Below, one piece after another: positions 7,646 through 17,656 of a DNA stretch of 64,000 bases. The translations under genes were made by a program, and so were the position numbers. The stretch spans positions 1 through 64,000 of the forward strand of contig CAJMQJ010000004.1 of the NCBI GenBank assembly GCA_905215525.1. Reading direction: 5' to 3'. Under the pieces are notes generated by a model, which worked only from the letters and a program-made list of their open reading frames with translations, did no database searches and was not told the origin of the DNA. Numbering within the stretch: the first letter of the stretch is position 1; every line of letters begins with the position of its first letter. Source of the stretch: an uncultured bacterium. Its GTDB lineage: Bacteria > Actinomycetota > Coriobacteriia > Coriobacteriales > Coriobacteriaceae.

Positions 7646-9511
7646 ATGACAAATGACTATCGCCGCGGTTCCGATGGGGGCCGCGGTTCTGGACGTCCCT
7701 CGTCGCGGGGACGTTCTGGTTATCAAGGAACGGGTCGGCAATCTTACAACGCCGGGCAGTCCCGTGGCAACGACCCGGCGTCGCGACTTCGCGGCTCGGG
7801 CGGCCCTCAAGTGCATAACACCAGGTCGCGCAAGAGTTCGTCGACCGAATGGCTCACGGGCACGCCTCTGCCTCGCCGCAAAGCCGTCATGGGCTTCATT
7901 GGGCTTGGCTTGGGCTTGGGCGTCTTTCGCCTTGCCGACTATCAAATTGTCGAAGCCGATAAACTGCGCGAGCGTGCCGATGCGCGCCGCCTGCTTGCGC
8001 AGACCCTCTATGCCAAACGTGGCACCATCTACGACCGCAACGGTAACGTGCTGGCGTCGTCGGTCGAATGTCGCAACATCGCCGTGAACCCCCAGCTTGT
8101 CGAGGATGTTGACAAGACGGTGTCGGCGCTGGTCAAGGCAACTGGAATCGATAAAAAGACCTGCCGTAAGCTCGTTGAGTCCGATGGAACCTGGGTGTAT
8201 ATCAAGCGCCAGGTGGACGAAGACGACGCTGCGGCGCTGGAGAAGAAGAACCTGCCCGGCGTGCTTTTTGAGCAGGCCATGAAGCGCGTATATCCATACG
8301 GCAATCTGGCATCGCAGGTGCTGGGTGTAGTGAATGTAGACAACGACGGCTTGACGGGTCTCGAAAAGCAATACAACAAGCTTCTGACCGGCACGAACGG
8401 TTCTCTCGTACGCGAGCGCGCGAGGGACGGCAGCTATATCGCGGGCGGCGCCTATAAAAAGGTGGCGGCGGTTGACGGCGTGGACATCGTGACGACGCTC
8501 GATGTCAATATCCAGCGTGCCGCCGAGGACGCCCTGGCCGAGGCAGTCGAAAAGACCAAGGCCAAGAATGGCTCGGCCCTGGTCACCGATCCCACGACGG
8601 GCGAGATTCTGGCGGCATGCTCGTATCCGACATATGACCAGACCGATCTGGAAAACGCCAAGACCGAGGACATGAACTTGCGTCTGGTTACCGATGCCTA
8701 CGAGCCCGGCTCGGTCTTTAAGACACTTGTGGCCGGTGCCGGCTTCGACTTGGGCGCCGTGCGTTCGAGCACGTCGTTTGAGGTGCCGGCGAGCATTAAG
8801 GTCGGCGACGACACCGTTACCGACGCCGATAAGCGCGACTACACCATGACCATGGACGTGCGTGAGATGATGCGCCGTTCGTCCAATGTGGGCTTTGTCC
8901 TGGTGGGACGCAAGATCGGTGCCGATGATTTTGCCACCTATGTGGACAAGTGGGGCATCGGTCATAGCTCCGGTGTCGATTTTCCGGGTGAGAGTCTGGG
9001 TATCGTCAAGGAGCGCGACCAGTACGACGGCGCCACGCTGGGCTCGATGAGCTTTGGCCAGGCGCTGTCCGTCTCGCCGATTGAGGTCGCACGTGCCGTG
9101 GGCGGCATCGCGAACGGCGGCGTGATGATGACTCCGCACTTCTATAAGTCCAGCAAGGGCGATGAGAAGGACTGGGGCGAAGGCGAGCGTGCGATTTCGG
9201 AGGACGCTGCCGCCCAGGTGACATCGTGCATGCAGACGGTCGTGTCCGAAGGCATGGGCGTTGGCGGTGCGGTCGATGGCTATGACGTGGCGGGCAAGAC
9301 CGGTACGGCCGAGCGTGCTGACGAGAACGGGGGTTACCTCAAGGAGAACTATATGTCGTCCTTTATGGGCTTTGCGCCGGCACAATCGCCCAAGGTGCTG
9401 TGCTATATCACACTCGATGGAACACCGAGCGGCTCGGATGCCGCCGCGGTGCCATTCCAGTCCATTATGGCCAACGCGCTCGACGTGCTGGGTATCCCGC
9501 GCACGAAGTAG
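7646..9511 (+). CDS. ftsI: Septal peptidoglycan transpeptidase (class B PBP)
   Basis: This is the class B penicillin-binding protein that crosslinks septal peptidoglycan with FtsW. The 621-residue protein has a basic, disordered N-terminal tail (about 70 residues), one membrane anchor near residues 78-95, a dimerisation/pedestal domain, and a transpeptidase domain with SVFK (Ser356 nucleophile, Lys359), SSN (412-414) and KTGT (551-554). No PASTA domains are present at the C-terminus. It is 17 bases after the ftsL-like gene. A gap of 125 bases follows where many genomes carry murE. Confidence 0.95.
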   Translation: MTNDYRRGSDGGRGSGRPSSRGRSGYQGTGRQSYNAGQSRGNDPASRLRGSGGPQVHNTRSRKSSSTEWLTGTPLPRRKAVMGFIGLGLGLGVFRLADYQIVEADKLRERADARRLLAQTLYAKRGTIYDRNGNVLASSVECRNIAVNPQLVEDVDKTVSALVKATGIDKKTCRKLVESDGTWVYIKRQVDEDDAAALEKKNLPGVLFEQAMKRVYPYGNLASQVLGVVNVDNDGLTGLEKQYNKLLTGTNGSLVRERARDGSYIAGGAYKKVAAVDGVDIVTTLDVNIQRAAEDALAEAVEKTKAKNGSALVTDPTTGEILAACSYPTYDQTDLENAKTEDMNLRLVTDAYEPGSVFKTLVAGAGFDLGAVRSSTSFEVPASIKVGDDTVTDADKRDYTMTMDVREMMRRSSNVGFVLVGRKIGADDFATYVDKWGIGHSSGVDFPGESLGIVKERDQYDGATLGSMSFGQALSVSPIEVARAVGGIANGGVMMTPHFYKSSKGDEKDWGEGERAISEDAAAQVTSCMQTVVSEGMGVGGAVDGYDVAGKTGTAERADENGGYLKENYMSSFMGFAPAQSPKVLCYITLDGTPSGSDAAAVPFQSIMANALDVLGIPRTK

Positions 9512-9636
9512 GGGGTTACAATCTTGAGCGTGGTCTGCCGTTTGATCTGAAGGGTGTTCACATGCCCTGCACCACGCGCGCATGGCACTGGGATACAATA
9601 CGCCGATAGCATTATTAGGTTTACAGGGGAGCTGCA

Positions 9637-11061
9637 ATGATAGAGATCGCCGTCAACAACCTCGCGGCCTCAACGGGGGCCCGAACCGTGACGGAAGAAG
9701 TCGATCGAGTATGCCGCGGGTGCGTTATCGACTCGCGTCAGGTCGAGGAGGGGACGATCTTTGTCGCCTTCCCCGGCGAAAAGGTCGACGGCAATGATTT
9801 TGCCTCCCGTGCCATCGAGTCGGGTGCCGGTGCCGTCGTGATGACGCGCGAGCCCGATGCCGAGCTGGTTTCGCTGGCGCAGGACAAGGGATGCGCCATC
9901 TTGCTGACCGACGACCCCGAGGAGTTCTTGCTGCGCCTGGCGCATGTATATCGCTTGGAGCTTGGCTGCCTGGTCGTCGGCATTACCGGGTCGATTGGCA
10001 AGACGACGACCAAAGACGTGCTCGCCGCCGTGCTCGCCAAGCGTTATCGCGTCTGGGCCACGAAGGGCAATTTCAACAACTTGATCGGCATGCCGCTCAC
10101 GGTGCTTTCCGCTCCGGCCGATACCGAGGTTCTGGTGCTCGAGATGGGTATGAACCATTTTCATGAGATTGAGCGCCTGTCCCAGTCTGCCAACCCCAAT
10201 CTTGCCATTGTGAGCAAGATTGGAACCTCCCACATCGGTATCCTGGGCAGCCGCGAGAACATCGCCCGCGCTAAGGCCGAGATCGTTCAGGGCATGTGCG
10301 CCGCCGGCGACTTCTCGCCGTTGCTGGTTTTGGGCGGCGAGGACGACTTTACGCCGTTCATTCGCGATACGTTCGCCCAGCCTGCGGGTATTGACGTGAT
10401 GCTGACCGGTGTCTCGGACGACGACGAGGTCCGCGCACGCGACATTCGCGTCGACGACGAGGGCCATCCGGTCTTTACGCTCGACTTTGGTCAGGGCGAC
10501 ACGGTCGATACCATGCTGGCCATTCCCGGCGTGCAGTCCGTGCCCAATGCCGTCAAGGCCGCCGCGATCGCCTATCGTCTGGGCGTGACGCCCGAGCAGA
10601 TCGATGCTGCCTTTAGGGGCCTTACGATCACCGGCCACCGTCAGGAGATCAAGCGCGCCAAGAGCGGAGCACGCATCATCGACGACTCCTACAACGCCAG
10701 TGCCGAGTCTATGGCTGCCGGCCTCGATTTGCTGTGCTCGCTTATCTGTGACGGTTCGCGCATGGCGATCTTGGGCGAGATGGGCGAGATGGGCGACGAG
10801 GCTCCCCGCATGCATGAGCTCGTGGGCGCCTATGCCGCCGCCAAGAAGCTCGACATGCTCGCGTGCGTCGGCGGCGAGCTGGCTCAGCTCATGGCCGATG
10901 CCGCACGTATGATGGGTATGGATGAGGACCGCATCCAGGTGTTCTCCGATTATCAGCAGGTGCTCGACCGCATGGGCGGCGCGCTTGAAAATCATGATGT
11001 TGTACTGGTCAAGGGTTCCCGTTTCGTTGAGCTCGACCGCTTTGTGGAAGGTGTGTGCTAG
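9637..11061 (+). CDS. murF: UDP-MurNAc-tripeptide:D-Ala-D-Ala ligase
   Basis: MurF adds D-Ala-D-Ala to UDP-MurNAc-tripeptide with ATP in the cytosol. The 474-residue protein has the three Mur-ligase domains. It has the ATP loop GSIGKTTTKD (Lys122), the catalytic-domain ENxxRAKAE-type segment (SRENIARAKAE), and the C-terminal DDSYNASAESM motif that distinguishes MurF. GGGGAGC upstream of the ATG is the ribosome site. mraY starts three bases after the stop, so translation is probably coupled. Confidence 0.96.
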   Translation: MIEIAVNNLAASTGARTVTEEVDRVCRGCVIDSRQVEEGTIFVAFPGEKVDGNDFASRAIESGAGAVVMTREPDAELVSLAQDKGCAILLTDDPEEFLLRLAHVYRLELGCLVVGITGSIGKTTTKDVLAAVLAKRYRVWATKGNFNNLIGMPLTVLSAPADTEVLVLEMGMNHFHEIERLSQSANPNLAIVSKIGTSHIGILGSRENIARAKAEIVQGMCAAGDFSPLLVLGGEDDFTPFIRDTFAQPAGIDVMLTGVSDDDEVRARDIRVDDEGHPVFTLDFGQGDTVDTMLAIPGVQSVPNAVKAAAIAYRLGVTPEQIDAAFRGLTITGHRQEIKRAKSGARIIDDSYNASAESMAAGLDLLCSLICDGSRMAILGEMGEMGDEAPRMHELVGAYAAAKKLDMLACVGGELAQLMADAARMMGMDEDRIQVFSDYQQVLDRMGGALENHDVVLVKGSRFVELDRFVEGVC

Positions 11062-11064
11062 CCC

Positions 11065-12084
11065 ATGTTCGGCAATCCCTCGTATCCTACGTATCAGGCC
11101 TTTTTGGGACTTGGCATCGCTGCCGCCATTGCGTTGCTGCTTATGCCGTGGTGGATTAAGCTGCTGAAGGTCGAGGGTATCGGCCAACAGGTCCGAGCCG
11201 ACGGCCCCAAGCGTCATTTGATTAAACAGGGTACGCCCACCATGGGCGGCGTCATCATCCTTGTCGCGATCTCGCTGACCTGCCTGCTGATGGGCAAGCT
11301 CACCACCGAGCTCGTGCTCGTGCTGCTTGCCACGCTGGCCACCGGCGTTCTGGGTCTCATCGACGACCTGACCTCCGTCACGCATGGTCGCTCGCTCGGT
11401 CTGACGCCTCACGCCAAGATGATCGGTCTGACCATCATCTGCGTCACTTTTACCGTGCTCGCCGTCAATTGGTGCGGCGTCGCCCCCGAGATTCGTTTTC
11501 CCGGCGGCCTGACGATTGACCTCGGTGTTCTTTCGACCACCATCTGCGGCCTTTCGTTCCCGTGGCTCTACATTGTATTTTGCTGGCTGATGATTGCCGG
11601 TCTTTCCAATGCCGTGAACCTGACCGATGGTCTGGACGGTCTTGCCGGCGGCACTTCCATGATCGCCATGCTCGCCATGGCCGCCATGGCGTTTTTGCAC
11701 GGTGACGTGAACCTGTCCATCTTCTGCACGGCGTGCGCCGGTGCCTGCCTGGGCTTTTTGTGGTTCAATTGCTACCCGGCGAGCATCTTTATGGGCGATA
11801 CCGGCTCGCTTGCTCTGGGTGCCGCGTTTGCCTGCACCTCCATCATGACCAACACCGAAGTCGTTTCCCTCATCATCGGCGGTCTGTTTATCGTCGAGAC
11901 CCTGTCGGTCATGATTCAGGTTGTCTATTTCCACTTTACGCACAAGCGCGTCTTCCTTATGGCGCCCATTCATCATCATTTCGAAAAGAAGGGCTGGGCC
12001 GAGACCAAGGTCGTTATCCGTTTTTGGATTATCGCCGCGGCCTTTGGTGCCGTTGGCCTCGCCCTGTTCTTCCAGTTGGGATAG
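11065..12084 (+). CDS. mraY: Phospho-MurNAc-pentapeptide translocase
   Basis: MraY is the polytopic inner-membrane enzyme that transfers phospho-MurNAc-pentapeptide to undecaprenyl phosphate, making lipid I. The 339-residue protein has about ten membrane segments. It carries the family motifs KQGTPTMGGV, the metal-binding LIDDLTSV, NLTDGLDGLA and the final APIHHHFEKKG. It lies between murF and murD as usual, with spacings of 3 and 9 bases. Confidence 0.97.
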   Translation: MFGNPSYPTYQAFLGLGIAAAIALLLMPWWIKLLKVEGIGQQVRADGPKRHLIKQGTPTMGGVIILVAISLTCLLMGKLTTELVLVLLATLATGVLGLIDDLTSVTHGRSLGLTPHAKMIGLTIICVTFTVLAVNWCGVAPEIRFPGGLTIDLGVLSTTICGLSFPWLYIVFCWLMIAGLSNAVNLTDGLDGLAGGTSMIAMLAMAAMAFLHGDVNLSIFCTACAGACLGFLWFNCYPASIFMGDTGSLALGAAFACTSIMTNTEVVSLIIGGLFIVETLSVMIQVVYFHFTHKRVFLMAPIHHHFEKKGWAETKVVIRFWIIAAAFGAVGLALFFQLG

Positions 12085-12093
12085 TGGTCTTTC

Positions 12094-13500
12094 ATGCCTC
12101 TTGCTGATGTCTTTAGCCTGCTTGTTTTGGGGCAGGGTAAATCCGGTCTCGATGTCGCCCGTTGGGCGTTGGCTCACCCCGAGCGCGTGAGCGCCACGAC
12201 CGTGTATGGCGGCGGTACCTCCGAGCCCAATGACGCCACACGTGCGCTCGAGGCGCAGGGCGCGTCGTTTGTCTACGGCACCGAGCAGGTCGAGGGTGCC
12301 TATGACGTGTGCGTGACATGCCCGGGAATCTCGGAGTTCTCGGCTTTCTTTAAGGCCGGGCGTGAGCATGCCGCTCAGATTATGGGCGAGCCCGAGTTTG
12401 CCTATCGCCTGTCTCCCCAAAATTGGATCGCCATCACGGGCACCAACGGCAAGACAACTACCACGTCGCTGACCGATTATCTGCTCAAGGCCGCCGGTGA
12501 AGCCAGCGTGGCCGTCGGCAATATCGGTGAGCCGCCGGTGAACGAGATCGACGGCCGCGCACACAATGAGTGGTTTGTGGCTGAGCTGTCGAGTTATCAG
12601 ATTGCTACGACCGCCGAGCTTCATCCTCGCGTGGCGGTGCTGCTCAACATCACGCCCGACCACCTGGGCTGGCACAAGAGCCACAAGAACTATGCGCTTG
12701 CCAAGATCAAGTTGTTCGAGAATATGGTCGACGACGACCTCGTGGTTATCGACGTTGAGGATGCCGGCATCCATGAGTTCGATGAGTACATCTATACGCC
12801 GGGTCGCCGCATCTGCAAGGTCGCTTTTGACGAGCCCGAGGGTGCAGACGCCGCCTTTGTGCGCGACGGCAAGATGGTCGTCCGCCTGAAGGGCGTCGAG
12901 ACTCAGCTTGTCGCCACGTCCGAGCTCAAGATCTCGGGCCATCACAATGTCATCAATGCCTTATGTGCCGCCACGGCTGCTCTGGCCGTCGGTGCCGATC
13001 CCGAGGGCATTTGCCGCGGTTTGGCATCGTTCCAGCCGCTCGAACACCGCGTGGAACCCTGCGGCGAGATCGATGGCGTGCGCTATGTCAACGATTCCAA
13101 GGCAACGAACACCGATGCGGTCGAAAAGGCCCTGACGGCGTTTCCCGACGACGATGTGATTTTGCTGCTTGGCGGCCACGACAAGGGTACGCCGCTTGCG
13201 GACTTTGCCCGCGTCGTTATGGACAACGTGCGCTCGGTCGTTTGCTTTGGCGATGCGCGCGAGCGCTTTACCGCCGCTATGGACGAGGCCGATGTCGATG
13301 GTGACGTGGATATCGCCCAGGCCGATGATCTGCGCGATGCCGTTGACGTTGCCCGCTCGCTCTCGAGCCGCGGCGACGTGATTCTGCTTTCGCCCGCTTG
13401 CTCTTCGTTTGACGAGTTCTCGGGCTACGAGGAGCGCGGTCGCGTGTTTAAGGACTGCGTTGCCCAGCTTGCCGCAGCAGCGAAATCGCAAACGGAATAG
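12094..13500 (+). CDS. murD: UDP-MurNAc-L-Ala:D-Glu ligase
   Basis: MurD adds D-glutamate to UDP-MurNAc-L-alanine. The 468-residue protein has an N-terminal Rossmann-like UDP-binding domain (LVLGQGKSGLDVARWA), the ATP loop TGTNGKTTTT (Lys120), the carbamylation/metal region NITPDHLGWHKS, and the C-terminal YVNDSKATN motif diagnostic of MurD. All key motifs are intact. ftsW begins three bases after the stop. Confidence 0.96.
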   Translation: MPLADVFSLLVLGQGKSGLDVARWALAHPERVSATTVYGGGTSEPNDATRALEAQGASFVYGTEQVEGAYDVCVTCPGISEFSAFFKAGREHAAQIMGEPEFAYRLSPQNWIAITGTNGKTTTTSLTDYLLKAAGEASVAVGNIGEPPVNEIDGRAHNEWFVAELSSYQIATTAELHPRVAVLLNITPDHLGWHKSHKNYALAKIKLFENMVDDDLVVIDVEDAGIHEFDEYIYTPGRRICKVAFDEPEGADAAFVRDGKMVVRLKGVETQLVATSELKISGHHNVINALCAATAALAVGADPEGICRGLASFQPLEHRVEPCGEIDGVRYVNDSKATNTDAVEKALTAFPDDDVILLLGGHDKGTPLADFARVVMDNVRSVVCFGDARERFTAAMDEADVDGDVDIAQADDLRDAVDVARSLSSRGDVILLSPACSSFDEFSGYEERGRVFKDCVAQLAAAAKSQTE

Positions 13501-13503
13501 GGG

Positions 13504-15030
13504 TTGCCGGTGAGAGAGGAGAGCCCCCGAAGTGATATGAGGAGGCCCGACTCGGACCGTGCTTCCTCGCTGCGTAGCACGCCGCGTTCCGGACGCGGCG
13601 GGCAGACGTTCAGTGAGCGCTATATTGCCGGCGTCCCCGCCCGCATCATGCGCCCCCGTTTGATATTTATGGCCTGCCTGTTTAGCTTGGTTTGCTTCGG
13701 CTTGCTGATGGTGTACTCGGCATCTTCGGTCGAGGCGCTGCACGAGAATGGTTCGGCGACGTTTTTCCTGTTTCGACAGGCCGCGTTTGCCGGAGTTGGC
13801 GTGCTGGCTATGGTTGCCATCGTGCGCGTCTTGCCGGACAGTTGGTTTGGGGAAGACGTGCTCAGGATCTTCCTCATGGGCATGATGGGGCTACTGGTTC
13901 TGGTGTTTTTTATGGGTAGCGGCAGTCGTGGCGCCACGCGCTGGCTCAACATCGCCGGTATTCAGTTCCAGCCGTCTGAGTTTTTAAAGCCGTTCGCCAT
14001 CGCGTATTCGGCAATCATGCTCGACCGTATCTTTTCGCCCGGCGGCAACATCAACGAGTTTCTTCGCAAGATGGGCGGCTACCTGGGAATTTCGCTCTTC
14101 CTGATCTTTGTTCAGCCCGATTTTGGTACCGTCCTGATCATTTTGTTGACCCTCATATGCATGGCGTTGTTTGCGGGATTGGACCCCAAATATATCGTTT
14201 GGACGGTCGTTGCCGGCATCGCCGTCATTGCGATTGCCCTTATCGCCGAGCCGTATCGTATGACGCGTGTCCAGGTTGCTTGGAATCCTTGGGCAGACGA
14301 ATATGGTGACGGCTATCAGGCCACGCTTGCCATCATGGCGTTTGCCTCGGGCGGACTGTTCGGCCGTGGTATCGGCAACTCCACCATGAAGTACTCGTAT
14401 TTGCCCGAGGCACACAACGACTACATCTTGGCTATTATCGGCGAGGAAGTTGGCTTTATCGGAACCGTGCTGTTCTTCTTGGTGTTTGCGATGTTGGTCT
14501 ACTCGGCGTTTCGCATTGCCGAGCAGGCGACTGACCGTCGCGGAGCACTTATGGCATCGGGTTCCGCGGTCATCCTTGCGGTGCAGTTTTTGATTAACGC
14601 GCTGGGCATTCTCAATGTGTTTCCCATGACGGGCAAGCCGCTGCCGTTTATTAGCTACGGCGGCTCGTCGATTATTGTGTCGCTCATGCTCGCTGGTCTG
14701 ATCCTGCGCGTTTCGTATGAGAGCGCCCGTCGCGATGAGTACGACCGTCGCCGCGAGAGCTTTGCCGTTATGGATGAGAGTACCGCCGGCGTGCCCCACG
14801 TGCGTGGCGAGCGATCTTCGCGTAACGGCTTTACCGTCCTGGATGGCTCTGCGACCGAGCCGGCGGCCCGTCCGCGTCAGCGAACAGCGCCGCAAGGTCG
14901 TCCGCAGCGCCCCACTCCTCGCAATGCGGGCGGCGGATATAATCGAATCGATTTGAACTCGGACCCGTCGGCGCGTTTGCGCACCGACGACCAGGGACCG
15001 CGTGTACGAAGGGACTACCATGACCGATAA
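13504..15030 (+). CDS. ftsW: Septal peptidoglycan polymerase FtsW (SEDS family)
   Basis: FtsW is the SEDS glycosyltransferase that polymerises lipid II at the septum with FtsI. The 508-residue protein has a cytosolic basic tail (about 50 residues), roughly ten membrane helices, the MVYSASS start of helix 1, the GATRWLNIAGIQFQPSE segment, and the catalytic-loop VQPDFGT region. A C-terminal tail of about 110 residues is polar and probably disordered. The start is uncertain: TTG 13504, GTG 13510 or ATG 13537 are all in frame. Its end overlaps the start of murG. Confidence 0.93.
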   Translation: MPVREESPRSDMRRPDSDRASSLRSTPRSGRGGQTFSERYIAGVPARIMRPRLIFMACLFSLVCFGLLMVYSASSVEALHENGSATFFLFRQAAFAGVGVLAMVAIVRVLPDSWFGEDVLRIFLMGMMGLLVLVFFMGSGSRGATRWLNIAGIQFQPSEFLKPFAIAYSAIMLDRIFSPGGNINEFLRKMGGYLGISLFLIFVQPDFGTVLIILLTLICMALFAGLDPKYIVWTVVAGIAVIAIALIAEPYRMTRVQVAWNPWADEYGDGYQATLAIMAFASGGLFGRGIGNSTMKYSYLPEAHNDYILAIIGEEVGFIGTVLFFLVFAMLVYSAFRIAEQATDRRGALMASGSAVILAVQFLINALGILNVFPMTGKPLPFISYGGSSIIVSLMLAGLILRVSYESARRDEYDRRRESFAVMDESTAGVPHVRGERSSRNGFTVLDGSATEPAARPRQRTAPQGRPQRPTPRNAGGGYNRIDLNSDPSARLRTDDQGPRVRRDYHDR

Positions 15031-16135
15031 GATGACCGTTGCTATTGCAGCCGGCGGCACGGCAGGACACATTAACCCCGCGCTCGCTTTGGCCGAGGAG
15101 CTGCATGACCGTGGCCACCACGTTGTGTTCGTGGGCCAGTCGCGCAAGCTCGAGGGTCGTCTGGTCCCCGAGGCTGGGTTTGATTTTGTGCCCATTACGG
15201 TCACGGGCTTCGACCGCTCCCGTCCTTGGACGGCGCTGACCTCGCTGTGGCGTGTCAACAAGGCCAAGCGTGCGCTCGCCAGTCATTTCTCAAAGGTCGG
15301 CAAGCCCGATGCCGCCATCGGTTTTGGTGCCTATGTCGAGGTTCCGCTGCTGGGGTGGTGCAAGGGCGCAGGCGTTCCGTATCTGCTACATGAGCAGAAC
15401 TCTGTTCCGGGCCTGGCCAACAAGATGATGAACTCCCACGCCGCTCGCGTGTGCATCTCGGTGCCGGCAGCGCGCTCGGTCTTTGAGCGCGAAGGTGACC
15501 CTGACCACGTGCTCATGACCGGCAACCCCGTACGTCGCTCGGTGATCGAGGGCGATCGCGCTCGCGGCCGCAAGGCACTTGGCGTTCCCGAGGACGCTAC
15601 GCTGCTGCTCGTCTTTGGCGGTTCACTTGGCGCCCAGCACCTCAACGAGCGCGCGGTTTCGCTCAAAAACGAGCTGCTTTCGCGCAAGAACCTCTATGTG
15701 TTGCATTCGACGGGTGCCGACGGCTTTGAGGAGACCGAGCGCGCTTTGGCGCTGACGCCCGAGGAGGCGAAGCGTTACCGCGTCCAGCCTTACATCGACA
15801 ACATGGGCGATATGCTGGCTGCTGCCGATTTGGTGCTCTCGCGTTCGGGTGCATCGAGCGTGGCCGAGATCGCTGCGCTCGCCGTGCCCTCGATACTCGT
15901 GCCGTATCCGCATGCGACGGCCGACCACCAAACCACCAATGCCCGTTATCTGGTCGACGCCGGGGCCGGCGTGCTCTGTGCCGATGCCGATATCGACGGT
16001 TCTGCCTTTGCCGATGAGCTGCTGCACCTGGTCGATGACGCGGCAGAGCGCGACGTCATGCGTCAGGCGGCGCGTGGTCTGGCTCAGGATAGGGCCGCCG
16101 CTCTTCTGGCCGATGCGGTAGAGGGTTTGCGTTAG
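15020..16135 (+). CDS. murG: Lipid II synthase (UDP-GlcNAc transferase) MurG
   Basis: MurG adds GlcNAc to lipid I on the inner membrane face, giving lipid II. The 371-residue GT-B enzyme has the N-terminal glycine-rich loop AAGGTAGHINPAL, the second-domain FGGSLGAQHLN, and the donor site RSGASSVAEIAALAVPSILVPYP. ATG 15020 is preferred, with GAAGGGA upstream; it overlaps ftsW by 11 bases, suggesting coupled translation. ATG 15032 is a possible alternative. Confidence 0.96.
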   Translation: MTDKMTVAIAAGGTAGHINPALALAEELHDRGHHVVFVGQSRKLEGRLVPEAGFDFVPITVTGFDRSRPWTALTSLWRVNKAKRALASHFSKVGKPDAAIGFGAYVEVPLLGWCKGAGVPYLLHEQNSVPGLANKMMNSHAARVCISVPAARSVFEREGDPDHVLMTGNPVRRSVIEGDRARGRKALGVPEDATLLLVFGGSLGAQHLNERAVSLKNELLSRKNLYVLHSTGADGFEETERALALTPEEAKRYRVQPYIDNMGDMLAAADLVLSRSGASSVAEIAALAVPSILVPYPHATADHQTTNARYLVDAGAGVLCADADIDGSAFADELLHLVDDAAERDVMRQAARGLAQDRAAALLADAVEGLR

Positions 16136-16232
16136 TTAGACGGGATATCGTCGGTCGCCCTCGCGCTGATGCGGTAGGTGCGGTACAGTTAACGGGTTAC
16201 AGGCAGTGTTTACGCAAGGAGTACACGAGCAC

Positions 16233-17651
16233 ATGGCTGATTCCCAGACTGCAACCTCCGCGCCCGAGTTTAAGAGCGCCCACTTTATCGGTATCGGCGG
16301 CGCCGGCATGAGCGGCATCGCCCTCGTTCTGCACGAGCGCGGTTATGCCGTTACCGGCTCCGACCTTAAGACGTCACGTTATATCCGCCAGCTTACCCGC
16401 GCTGGTGTGAAGGTGCACGTGGGCCATGAGGCAGCCACGATCGACGAGGTCAAGCCCTACGTGGTTGTTGTCTCCACCGCTATTCCGGAGTCCAACCCTG
16501 AGCTCGTTCGCGCTCGCGAGCTTGGTATTCCCGTGTGGCCCCGTGCCAAGATGCTCTCTGCTTTGGGCCACGGCTACACCACCGTCGCTGTTGCCGGCAC
16601 GCATGGCAAGACCACCACGTCTTCGATGTGCGCCACTATGCTCGACCGCATGGGTCTGGATCCGAGTTTCTTGATCGGCGGCATCGTCGAGGGCTATGAC
16701 ACGAACGGCAAGAACGGCTCGGGCGACTACTTTGTCGCCGAGGCCGACGAGTCCGACAGCTCCTTCCTGTTCCTGAACCCCAACGTGGTCATTGTGACCA
16801 ACGTCGAGGCCGACCACCTCGATCACTACTCGGGTATCGAGGAGATCGAGGCAACTTTCGCCAAATTCATGAGCCTGGTGGGCGAGGACGGCACCGTCAT
16901 CGTCTGCGGCGAGGACCCGCATCTGGTCGAGCTCGCCAAGTCGACGGGCCGTCACGTGCTTTCCTACGGCTTTGCCGAGAGCAACGACATCGTCTGCGTG
17001 CACCCGGATGTCAAGGGCATCCAGAGTGACTTTATCGTTCGCTTTGAGGACGGCACTGAGCACGCTGTGGAGATCAAGAGCAATCCCGGTCGCCACAACA
17101 TGCTCAACGCCACGGCCGTGCTCACCGTCGCCCATGTCCTGGGCCTTGACATCGACGCCGCCGCCAAGGCGCTCTCGAGCTTTGAGGGCGTCCGCCGTCG
17201 CTTTACCCACGTGGGCGATATCGATGGCATCACCGTGGTCGATGATTACGGCCATCACCCCACCGAGATCAAGGCGACGCTTGCCGCCGCTTCGTCGCTG
17301 GGCTACAAGCACGTCGACGTCGTGTTCCAGCCGCACCGCTATTCGCGCCTGCAGGCCCTGTGCGACGACTTTGCCGATGCATTTGCCAATGCCGATAAAC
17401 TGCTGCTGATTGATGTGTTCTCGGCTGGCGAGATGCCCATTCCGGGTGTCACCTCTAAGATGCTCGCCGATACCGTGCGCGCCAAGCATCCTGGCAAGGA
17501 GGTCGTGTACTGCTCCAGCCGTCTTGAGCTCAATCAGGAGCTCGAGCAGATGGTGGGCGAGGGCGACCTGCTGCTCACCATGGGCGCCGGCGACGTTACG
17601 ACCGTCGGTCCCGAGTTCATTGAGTATCTGACTGCCAAGAAAGACGCTTAA
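16233..17651 (+). CDS. murC: UDP-MurNAc:L-alanine ligase
   Basis: MurC is the first Mur ligase, adding L-alanine to UDP-MurNAc. The 472-residue protein has the N-terminal IGIGGAGMSGIA nucleotide loop, the ATP loop GTHGKTTTSSM (Lys126), EADESDSSFL, and VDDYGHHPTEI in the third domain, all MurC signatures. ATG 16233 is chosen over the upstream in-frame GTG 16206 because AAGGAG (16216-16221) lies before it. The order murC after murG matches other Gram-positive clusters. Confidence 0.96.
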   Translation: MADSQTATSAPEFKSAHFIGIGGAGMSGIALVLHERGYAVTGSDLKTSRYIRQLTRAGVKVHVGHEAATIDEVKPYVVVVSTAIPESNPELVRARELGIPVWPRAKMLSALGHGYTTVAVAGTHGKTTTSSMCATMLDRMGLDPSFLIGGIVEGYDTNGKNGSGDYFVAEADESDSSFLFLNPNVVIVTNVEADHLDHYSGIEEIEATFAKFMSLVGEDGTVIVCGEDPHLVELAKSTGRHVLSYGFAESNDIVCVHPDVKGIQSDFIVRFEDGTEHAVEIKSNPGRHNMLNATAVLTVAHVLGLDIDAAAKALSSFEGVRRRFTHVGDIDGITVVDDYGHHPTEIKATLAAASSLGYKHVDVVFQPHRYSRLQALCDDFADAFANADKLLLIDVFSAGEMPIPGVTSKMLADTVRAKHPGKEVVYCSSRLELNQELEQMVGEGDLLLTMGAGDVTTVGPEFIEYLTAKKDA

Positions 17652-17656
17652 GTCTA

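Noticed and set aside
9670..12945. A 1091-codon open frame on the - strand opposite murF, mraY and murD
   Set aside because: It mirrors the codon bias of three well-supported + strand genes, has no recognisable domain and a His/Gly/Gln-rich composition typical of antisense frames in GC-rich DNA.
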